Assembly: GCA_937926195.1 (NCBI GenBank) | Contig: CALEXZ010000123.1 | Location: 1-8,370 of the forward strand | Direction: 5' to 3' | DNA length: 8,370 nt | From: an uncultured Actinomyces sp. | GTDB taxonomy: Bacteria > Actinomycetota > Actinomycetes > Actinomycetales > Actinomycetaceae | Part shown: positions 1-4,597 of the stretch, piece by piece | Layout of the letters: every line of letters starts with the position of its first letter | How positions within the stretch are numbered: position 1 is the stretch's first letter | The notes under the pieces: model-generated | What the model was told of the DNA's origin: nothing | Databases searched by the model: none | The model's input: the letters and a program-made list of their open reading frames with translations, nothing else | Position numbers and translations under genes: made by a program

Positions 1-239
1 GGGATCGCCTCGGTGACCCACAGGACGATGGCCAGCAGGAAGATCGCGAGCATGCGCTCGCCCATGGCGTCCAGGCCGGGAACGTCGAGGAGGAAGGGTG
101 TGAGGAAGGCGAGAGCCCCGAGGACGAGACCGATCACCTGCTTCCTGCTCAGCGGCTCCCGGCGCGTGGCACGGGGGGCGGTGGTACGGCGGTCCCGCAC
201 GGCGGCGGACCCGGAACGGCGCACGGACGGCGTCGGCAT
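1..239 (-). CDS. DASS/SLC13-type anion:sodium symporter, N-terminal part (cut by window edge)
   Basis: This frame is open from position 239 to the left edge and gives 79 residues of an inner-membrane transporter. The first 33 residues are Arg-rich and cytoplasmic-looking. A first membrane segment follows at about 34-52, then a second hydrophobic run ending in AIFLLAIVLWVTEAIP. That WxTEAIP ending at the start of the protein is typical of the divalent anion:Na+ symporter family, which imports dicarboxylates, citrate, sulfate or phosphate. I chose the ATG at 237-239 because AGGAAGG ends 6 nt upstream; the ATG at 243-245 is in frame but touches that Shine-Dalgarno sequence. The gene lies downstream of the hydrolase on the same strand, with a 111-bp gap and a possible promoter of its own. 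The substrate cannot be told from this fragment. Family assignment is fairly likely; the remainder lies outside the window. Confidence 0.72.
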   Translation of the reverse strand, partial: MPTPSVRRSGSAAVRDRRTTAPRATRREPLSRKQVIGLVLGALAFLTPFLLDVPGLDAMGERMLAIFLLAIVLWVTEAI

Positions 240-305
240 GGTCATCCTTCCTCGGGCCCCTGGGGAGGGGGACGGGGTCCCCGGCCTCGGCGCCGGGACG
301 GCCCG

Positions 306-311
306 ATCCTA
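306..311 (-). promoter_or_regulatory. possible -10 box of the DASS-type gene
   Basis: On the minus strand the sequence reads TAGGAT, matching the actinobacterial TAnnnT -10 pattern. It would give a leader of about 60 nt before the ATG at 239. I see no convincing -35 element. It lies between the hydrolase stop and the symporter start, so it would let the symporter be transcribed separately. Confidence 0.35.
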
Positions 312-350
312 TGCCGCCAGTCACAGGAACGTGGGACTTCCGCCCCCCGG

Positions 351-1367
351 TCAGCGGCCCAGGACGCGGCGCAGCCAGGGGTCGACGACCCGGTGGAAGC
401 CGTCGGGGTCGCAGCGCCGCACGTCGTGCCCGGCACCGGCCACGAGCGCGGTCTCGACCCAGGGGTTGGCCTGGCGGCGCAGGAGGGCGAGGCCCTCGGT
501 GCCCACGCGAGCCGAGCCCGGCCGGTCCCCGGTGACGAGCAGGGTCGGGACCGCGAGCGCCGCCATCGCCTCCTCCCAGGGCACGGCGGGGGCGACGACG
601 CCGGTGGCCAGCAGCGCGGGGTCGGTGCGCTCCTGGGCCCACACGCCGGTGAGGGCCTCGCCGTCGGGCACCTCGTCGTCGGCCAGCGCCCGGGCGACGG
701 CCCGGGGCAGGTCGGCCAGGTCCGTGGCGCGCAGCCGGGCGCGGGCCGCTCCTCGGGCCCGCAGCTCGTCGGGGCTGCGGGTGCCGTAGCGGGCGGGGTC
801 GATGAGGACGGTGCCGGCGAGCAGGTCGGGGCGGCGGCTGGCGGCGACCATGGCGGTGGCGCCGCCCATGGAGTGGCCGACGAGGACGGGGCGGGCGGCA
901 GGTGCAGTCGACGCAGCGGGGGCGGACAGTGCAGCGGCCTCTCCGGCGGCACGGCGGGTGTCACAGCGGGTGTCGCGCTCCTGGGCGAGCTCGCTCAGGA
1001 CGTGCAGGACGTCGTCGACGAGGACCTCGTCGGCCTGGGCCAGCTCCTCCTTGCTCCAGCGCGGCGACAGCCCGTGCCCGCGGGCGTCGAGGGCGATGAC
1101 CCGGTAGCCGGCGTCGGCCCAGTGCTCCAGGGCGCCGGAGCTGGAGGCGGCGCTGGAGGTGACGCCGTGGAGGTAGACGAGCGTGGGGGCGTCGGCGGCG
1201 CCCAGGACGTAGCGGGCCAGCGGGCGGCGGGGAGGGGAGGACACAGGGCGGCGGGGCGGGGACGGCGCAGGGCGGCGGGGCGGGGACGGCGCAGGGCGGC
1301 GGGGCGGGGATGGCGAAGGGCGGCGGGGCTCGGTGGCTGGGCCGGTCGGAGCGGGGGTGTCGGGCAC
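351..1367 (-). CDS. alpha/beta hydrolase with Pro/Arg-repeat N-terminus
   Basis: This is a serine hydrolase of the alpha/beta fold, 338 residues from the chosen start; the substrate is unknown. The core begins near residue 50. It shows an oxyanion-region YLHG at about 65-68, the DARGHG loop at about 94-99, the nucleophile elbow GHSMGG with Ser166, the acid in LLVTGDRP (Asp281) and the catalytic His in GAGHD (His314). An Ala-rich, probably disordered insert lies at about 130-158 just before the nucleophile strand. Residues 17-49 are an SPPRRPAP octapeptide repeat, too polar for a signal peptide. I chose GTG at 1365-1367 because CAGGAT, a weak -10, lies 6 bp upstream, as in the leaderless genes nearby. 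An in-frame GTG at 1386-1388 would add 7 residues (345 in all) but leaves only 17 bp to luxS. The gene is divergent from luxS. Hydrolase identity is firm, function is not. Confidence 0.85.
   Translation of the reverse strand: MPDTPAPTGPATEPRRPSPSPPRRPAPSPPRRPAPSPPRRPVSSPPRRPLARYVLGAADAPTLVYLHGVTSSAASSSGALEHWADAGYRVIALDARGHGLSPRWSKEELAQADEVLVDDVLHVLSELAQERDTRCDTRRAAGEAAALSAPAASTAPAARPVLVGHSMGGATAMVAASRRPDLLAGTVLIDPARYGTRSPDELRARGAARARLRATDLADLPRAVARALADDEVPDGEALTGVWAQERTDPALLATGVVAPAVPWEEAMAALAVPTLLVTGDRPGSARVGTEGLALLRRQANPWVETALVAGAGHDVRRCDPDGFHRVVDPWLRRVLGR
1222..1329 (-). repeat. 24-bp tandem repeat inside the hydrolase gene
   Basis: Four consecutive 24-bp units begin at 1222, 1246, 1270 and 1294, and a fifth is partial from 1318. 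Units 2 and 3 are identical, unit 4 differs at two positions, and unit 1 is the most diverged. On the minus strand each unit encodes eight residues of the SPPRRPAP type. Because the unit is a multiple of three, gain or loss of copies would keep the reading frame. Confidence 0.9.
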
Positions 1368-1373
1368 GCCCCC

Positions 1374-1379
1374 ATCCTG
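1374..1379 (-). promoter_or_regulatory. weak -10 for a leaderless hydrolase transcript
   Basis: The minus strand reads CAGGAT, one base off the TAnnnT pattern, with six bases (1368-1373) before the GTG at 1367. The spacing equals that seen at luxS, mtnN, the thiamine-binding gene and the AspT-type gene. It is the weakest of these boxes. Confidence 0.35.
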
Positions 1380-1393
1380 CCGCGGCACGCGCC

Positions 1394-1399
1394 TACCCT
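1394..1399 (+). promoter_or_regulatory. -10 box of luxS, leaderless layout
   Basis: TACCCT is followed by six bases and then the luxS ATG at 1406. No Shine-Dalgarno sequence precedes that ATG. A -10 at this distance places transcription initiation at the A of the start codon, so the mRNA is probably leaderless. I see no good -35 hexamer. Confidence 0.6.
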
Positions 1400-1405
1400 G
1401 GTGCC

Positions 1406-1921
1406 ATGAGTGAGCAGAACGAGTCGTACACCCTCACCGACGGCCCCCGTATGAACGTCGAGTCCTTCAACCTCGACCACACGAAGGTCGTCGCGCCCTT
1501 CGTGCGGGTGGCTGACCGCAAGCGCCTGCCCGGCGGCGACGAGCTCGTCAAGTACGACGTGCGCTTCTGCCAGCCCAATGTCGAGCACCTGGGGATGCGG
1601 GCCGTGCACTCCATCGAGCACCTGACGGCCGAGCTCATGCGCAACCACACGGACCGGCTCGTCGACTTCTCGCCGATGGGCTGCCAGACGGGCTTCTACG
1701 CCCTGACCCTCGGCGTGGAGCCGGAGGAGTTCGCGGCGCTGCTCGAGGCGACCTTCCGCGACATCCTGGAGGCGGGGTCGGTTCCGGCGGCGAACGAGGT
1801 CCAGTGCGGCTGGGGGGCGAACCACTCGCTCGTCCAGGCGCAGGAGGCGGTGCGCGCCTTCCTCGCCGAGCGCGACCAGTGGGACGTCGTCGTGCCTGAC
1901 GACACGACCCCCGCCGCCTGA
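1406..1921 (+). CDS. luxS: S-ribosylhomocysteine lyase LuxS
   Basis: LuxS is a cytosolic metalloenzyme that cleaves S-ribosylhomocysteine to homocysteine and 4,5-dihydroxy-2,3-pentanedione, the precursor of autoinducer-2. The protein has 171 residues, normal for the family. All key residues are visible: the metal-binding HSIEH motif gives His68 and His72 with the general base Glu71, the catalytic Cys93 lies in SPMGCQTGFY, and the third metal ligand is Cys134 in NEVQCGWG. The N-terminal LDHTKVVAPFVR stretch is also typical. The ATG at 1406 fits the start of the family homology and has a leaderless -10 upstream. The next gene encodes the enzyme that makes its substrate, but a 137-bp gap with a large hairpin and a separate -10 lies between them, so the two may be transcribed separately. 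Identification is very secure; a signalling role, as opposed to simple recycling of the methyl cycle, cannot be read from the sequence. Confidence 0.97.
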   Translation: MSEQNESYTLTDGPRMNVESFNLDHTKVVAPFVRVADRKRLPGGDELVKYDVRFCQPNVEHLGMRAVHSIEHLTAELMRNHTDRLVDFSPMGCQTGFYALTLGVEPEEFAALLEATFRDILEAGSVPAANEVQCGWGANHSLVQAQEAVRAFLAERDQWDVVVPDDTTPAA

Positions 1922-1945
1922 GCCCACCCCCCACCTCCCCAGCTC

Positions 1946-2016
1946 CCCAACTCCTCGGTTTGCGCTCGAAAGTACGGCAAAACACCGTACGTTCGCGCGC
2001 AAACCGAGGAGTTGGG
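1946..2016. repeat. 71-nt near-perfect inverted repeat (hairpin) between luxS and mtnN
   Basis: The arms CCCAACTCCTCGGTTTGCGC (1946-1965) and its exact reverse complement (1997-2016) form 20 perfect base pairs. The stem continues inward: one mismatch, CGAA (1967-1970) with TTCG (1992-1995), one mismatch, then GTACGG (1972-1977) with CCGTAC (1985-1990). The loop is CAAAACA. That makes 30 pairs out of 32 positions. No T-run follows on either strand, so it is not a classical intrinsic terminator. It could end the luxS transcript, stabilise its 3' end, or be a copy of a dispersed palindromic or MITE-like element. Confidence 0.85.
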
Positions 2017-2046
2017 CAGGGGTCAGCGCAGCGCGGCGCAGCACCT

Positions 2047-2052
2047 TAGGCT
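2047..2052 (+). promoter_or_regulatory. -10 box of mtnN, leaderless layout
   Basis: TAGGCT is followed by six bases (2053-2058) and the ATG at 2059. No Shine-Dalgarno sequence is present, so the transcript probably begins at the start codon. This argues that mtnN has its own promoter rather than depending on luxS read-through. Confidence 0.6.
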
Positions 2053-2058
2053 GACGGC

Positions 2059-2799
2059 ATGAGCCTGAGCCCCCGACCGGTCGCCGCCCTCGTCGTCGTC
2101 GCCATGCAGGAGGAGGCCGAGCCCTTCCTGCGCTCGCTGGCTCCGCGGTCGGCTGCGCCCGACGTCGCGCTGCCCGGGCGCGCGCAGGCCTGGTCCCTCG
2201 ACCTCGGCGGGCACGAGCTCGTCCTCCTGCGCTGCGGCATCGGCCTTGTCGCCGCGGCGAGCGCCCTGGCCGGCGCCCTGGCCCAGGTGGCCCCCGAGGT
2301 CATCGTCTCCGCCGGGACCACCGGCGGCCTGGGGCGGGACGTGGAGGTCGGCGACGTCTGCGCCTGCACGAGCACGGCCTACAACGACGTCGACGCCACC
2401 GCCTTCGGCTACGCGCTCGGCCAGACACCGGGCCAGCCGCCCGCCTTCACTGCCGACGCCGGGCTCGTGGCCCGCGTGCGCGAGGTGGGCCAGGTCGCGC
2501 TGGGCGAGGCGACGGCGACGTCGGGGAGCTCACGGGTGCACGTGGGACAGATGCTCTCCGGAGGCTCCTTCGTCACCGCCGCGAACGTGGGGGCGACGCG
2601 CGAGCTCTTCCCGCAGGCCGTGAGCACGGACATGGAGACGACGGCGCTCGCCCAGGTCGCGCACGCCTGCGCCGTCCCGTTCGTCTCAGTGCGCGGGGTC
2701 TCGGACCTGTGCGGGCCCGAGGCCGGGCAGGAGTTCCACATCAGCAGCGACGAGGCGGCGGCACGCTCGGCCGCCGTCGTCCTGGCCGTCCTGCGCTGA
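2059..2799 (+). CDS. mtnN: 5'-methylthioadenosine/S-adenosylhomocysteine nucleosidase
   Basis: This cytosolic nucleosidase (also called Pfs or MTAN) hydrolyses S-adenosylhomocysteine and methylthioadenosine to adenine plus the thioribose compound, so it feeds LuxS directly. The 246 residues align well with E. coli MTAN: AMQEEAEP at 15-22 (Glu19 corresponds to catalytic Glu12), CGIG at 59-62, SAGTTGGL at 84-91, VDATAFGY at 111-118, DMET at 191-194 (Met192/Glu193, the ribose-contacting pair) and VSDL at 214-217 (Asp216 corresponds to catalytic Asp197). It is slightly longer than the roughly 230-residue E. coli enzyme, with a short extra stretch near 148-160. The start is set by the first in-frame ATG and a leaderless -10 box. 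It follows luxS on the same strand and converges on the thiamine-binding gene. Identification is secure. Confidence 0.95.
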   Translation: MSLSPRPVAALVVVAMQEEAEPFLRSLAPRSAAPDVALPGRAQAWSLDLGGHELVLLRCGIGLVAAASALAGALAQVAPEVIVSAGTTGGLGRDVEVGDVCACTSTAYNDVDATAFGYALGQTPGQPPAFTADAGLVARVREVGQVALGEATATSGSSRVHVGQMLSGGSFVTAANVGATRELFPQAVSTDMETTALAQVAHACAVPFVSVRGVSDLCGPEAGQEFHISSDEAAARSAAVVLAVLR

Positions 2800-2810
2800 C
2801 GGATCAGCGC
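2793..2810. terminator. candidate terminator hairpin overlapping the mtnN stop
   Basis: GCGCTGA (2793-2799, containing the stop codon) pairs perfectly with TCAGCGC (2804-2810) around a CGGA tetraloop. It sits in the 41-bp gap between two convergent genes, where a bidirectional terminator is expected. No T-run follows, so termination is inferred from position and structure. A second inverted repeat, GCGGCT (2819-2824) with AGCCGC (2843-2848), covers the opposite gene's stop codon. Confidence 0.45.
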
Positions 2811-2840
2811 TGAGAGGTGCGGCTAGGCCACGGGCCCGGC

Positions 2841-3146
2841 TCAGCCGCGGCGCAGGTGCTCCTCGACGCGCTCGACCTTGGCGCTCAGCTGGCCCTCCCA
2901 GCCGGGGCGGATGTCGGCCTTGAGCACGAGCGCGACGCGCGGGCTCACGGCGGACACCGCCTCGCAGGCGCGCTTGACGACATCCATGCACTCGTCCCAC
3001 TCGCCCTCCAGGGTGGTGAACATCGAGGTCGTCTCGTTGGGCAGCCCGGACTCGCGCACGACACGCACGGCCGCGGCCACGGCTTCGGAGACGGAGCCGT
3101 CCGGGGCGTCGGTCGTGGTGGGGGACACGGAGAAGGCGACGAGCAT
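2841..3146 (-). CDS. MTH1187-family thiamine-binding protein
   Basis: This small cytosolic protein of 101 residues belongs to the MTH1187/YkoF-like group (UPF0045, Thiamine_BP), ferredoxin-like folds that assemble as oligomers and bind thiamine or a related ligand. The family pattern is clear along the whole length: an N-terminal strand MLVAFSVSP, then VSEAVAAAVRVVRESGLPNE, then SMFTTLEGEWDECMDVVKRA, then RVALVLKADIRPG and a C-terminal VERVEEHL helix. Length is normal for the family. The ATG is supported by TAGCCT six bases upstream and by lack of any Shine-Dalgarno sequence. It stands alone, convergent with mtnN, with no thiamine synthesis or transport gene beside it, and its upstream region carries the 28-bp duplication and the eight-element array. 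Family is secure; the biological role in this family is poorly defined. Confidence 0.9.
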   Translation of the reverse strand: MLVAFSVSPTTTDAPDGSVSEAVAAAVRVVRESGLPNETTSMFTTLEGEWDECMDVVKRACEAVSAVSPRVALVLKADIRPGWEGQLSAKVERVEEHLRRG

Positions 3147-3152
3147 GGCCTC

Positions 3153-3158
3153 AGGCTA
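3153..3158 (-). promoter_or_regulatory. -10 box of the thiamine-binding gene, leaderless layout
   Basis: The minus strand reads TAGCCT, six bases before the ATG at 3146. The same hexamer and spacing precede the AspT-type gene. A leader-borne riboswitch, such as a TPP element, is excluded if the transcript starts at the ATG. Confidence 0.6.
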
Positions 3159-3173
3159 GACCTCCGGCACCGT

Positions 3174-3229
3174 GGCGCGGTTCCGGAGGGCCCGTCATAG
3201 CGGCGCGGTTCCGGTGGGCCCGTCATAGC
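3174..3229. repeat. 28-bp tandem duplication upstream of the thiamine-binding gene
   Basis: Units at 3174-3201 and 3202-3229 are identical except for A3187 versus T3215. Each contains GGCGCGGTTCCGG, a GGGCCC palindrome and GTCATAGC. Relative to the predicted start at 3146 they cover roughly -28 to -83, the usual place for regulator binding, but no function can be assigned. Confidence 0.85.
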
Positions 3230-3246
3230 GGCCTCTCACCGCACGC

Positions 3247-3392
3247 GGACAACCTGACGCACGCAGGACAACCTCGTGCCACCCGGACAACCTGACGCAC
3301 GCAGGACAACCTTGTTCCGCTTGGACAACCTGTTGGCGTCACTCAGGTTGTCCATACGGCGGCACGTTGTCCGTACGCGAGACAGGTGGTCC
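3247..3392. repeat. array of eight GGACAACCTG elements, five direct and three inverted
   Basis: Five forward copies begin at 3247, 3266, 3285, 3304 and 3323, exactly 19 bp apart: GGACAACCT followed by G, C, G, T and G. Three inverted copies follow at 3344-3353 (CAGGTTGTCC), 3363-3372 (CACGTTGTCC) and 3383-3392 (CAGGTGGTCC), 19 and 20 bp apart. The two sets face each other about a centre near 3338. The 9-bp spacer ACGCACGCA occurs after both copy 1 and copy 3, so copies 1-4 look like a duplicated 38-bp dimer. The array fills the space between the YeiH-type stop, 14 bp away, and the thiamine-binding gene's upstream region. It might be a binding array for an oligomeric DNA-binding protein, a structured RNA end, or a dispersed repeat. 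I do not recognise it. Confidence 0.9.
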
Positions 3393-3406
3393 ACGCACGG
3401 GCACGC

Positions 3407-4597
3407 TCAGGCCAGGAGCACGAGCACCCCGGCCAACGACACGAGCGCGCTCACGACCCCGGCGAGCGCACCGAGCAGCAGGGCGCGCCCGCCCGAGCGC
3501 GCCAGGCGCCGCAGGTTGACCCCGGCCCCCATGGCGCACATCGCCATCGTGAGCAGGAAACCCGCGAGGGTGCTCGCCGCACTGAAGACCTCGGGCACGC
3601 TGCCCTCCAGCAGCGAGCGCAGCACGACGGCGGCGAGGAATCCCACGACGAAGAGCGGCACCACCGGCGCCCCGGCCCGGTGGCTCACCGGCTCCCCGCG
3701 CAGGACCTGGCCGACCTCCTCGGCCGCCGTGCGCTGAGCGAGCAGCCGGGCGGCCCGGCGGCTCTCGAGGACGCCCACGACCGCGACGAGCGGGGCGAGC
3801 AGGACCACCCGCCCCAGCTTGGCGACGACGGCGACGTCGAGCGCGGCGGTGGACACCAGGCCGGCCGCCGCGACCACCTGTCCGACCTCGTGGACCCCGG
3901 CACCCACCCACACGCCGGCGGGCACGGCCCCGAGGCCCAGCGCGCTCACGAGCAGGGGCAGCACGAGGATGGCGACGGTGCCGAAGAGCGTGACGGAGGC
4001 GATGGCGGTGGCGGCCGCCTCCTCCACGCTCTCGGCCTGCTCACCGTCGTCATCCCGGGGCCGCACGACGGCGCTCATGCCGGCGACGGCGGCGGCACCG
4101 CAGATGGCCGTGCCGGTGGCGGTGAGGATGGTTGTGGCGCGGGGGACGCCGAGCAGCCGCCCGGCCCACAGGGTCGCGAGGTAGACGCAGGTGACGGTGG
4201 CGACGATGACGCCGATGGCGCCCCAGCCGAGCGAGAGCACGGCCGGCACGGACAGGCGCAGGCCGAGCAGGACGACGCCGGCGCGCAGCACCGTGCGGGC
4301 GGTGACCTTGAGGCCGGGCTCAGCGAGGACGGGGACGAGGCCCAGGTTGCGCGCCAGCAGCCCGACGAGGATCGCCACGAGCATTGCCGAGACGAGGGGG
4401 AGCACCGTGTTGACGGCGGTGGCGGCGACGGCGACCGCGGCGCACAGGGCGATGCCGGGCCAGCCCTCGGCGAGGGCCCGGCCGGGTCCGCCGCGCACAG
4501 GACGGGGCTCGGTACGAGGGCGCTCAGGAGGCGGGGACGCGGGGGAGGCGGTGCTCACCACCCGATCATGCACCCGCCGCCGGGCCGCCCGAGTCAC
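3407..4597 (-). CDS. YeiH/UPF0324-family putative exporter (membrane protein)
   Basis: This is a polytopic inner-membrane protein of 396 residues in the family often labelled 'putative sulfate exporter' (Cons_hypoth698). Family signatures are GTAICGAAA at 162-170 and GAGVHEVGQVVAA at 232-244; LGLRLSVPAVLSLGW and the C-terminal TMAMCAMGAGVNL also fit. I estimate about ten membrane segments between 46 and 395. A charged loop with an RDDDGEQAE stretch lies at 181-189. Members are usually about 340-350 residues, so the first 40 or so, rich in Arg and Pro, are an extension or the true start lies further in, for example at the paired GTG codons 13-14. I kept GTG at 4595-4597 because it overlaps the stop of the upstream transporter gene (GTGA), the layout of translational coupling. 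Substrate is unproven; sulfate, sulfite or a related anion is only a family label. Confidence 0.85.
   Translation of the reverse strand: MTRAARRRVHDRVVSTASPASPPPERPRTEPRPVRGGPGRALAEGWPGIALCAAVAVAATAVNTVLPLVSAMLVAILVGLLARNLGLVPVLAEPGLKVTARTVLRAGVVLLGLRLSVPAVLSLGWGAIGVIVATVTCVYLATLWAGRLLGVPRATTILTATGTAICGAAAVAGMSAVVRPRDDDGEQAESVEEAAATAIASVTLFGTVAILVLPLLVSALGLGAVPAGVWVGAGVHEVGQVVAAAGLVSTAALDVAVVAKLGRVVLLAPLVAVVGVLESRRAARLLAQRTAAEEVGQVLRGEPVSHRAGAPVVPLFVVGFLAAVVLRSLLEGSVPEVFSAASTLAGFLLTMAMCAMGAGVNLRRLARSGGRALLLGALAGVVSALVSLAGVLVLLA

Noticed and set aside
310..326. CRP-like half-site near the DASS-type promoter
   Set aside because: TGTGA occurs on the minus strand at 321-325 but the second half-site is absent, so it does not meet the palindrome requirement.
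13..789. Plus-strand 258-residue open frame at the left end
   Set aside because: Low-complexity Arg/Ser/Ala-rich product with no family resemblance. The opposite strand carries a recognisable transporter N-terminus and an alpha/beta hydrolase.
2841..3240. TPP riboswitch for the thiamine-binding gene
   Set aside because: The -10 box lies 6 bp from the start codon, leaving no leader, and I see no TPP-aptamer core sequence upstream.
3247..3392. The regular repeats as a CRISPR array
   Set aside because: The repeat is about 10 bp and spacers 9 bp, two spacers are identical, and orientation flips midway. CRISPR repeats and spacers are much longer and unidirectional, and no cas gene is present.
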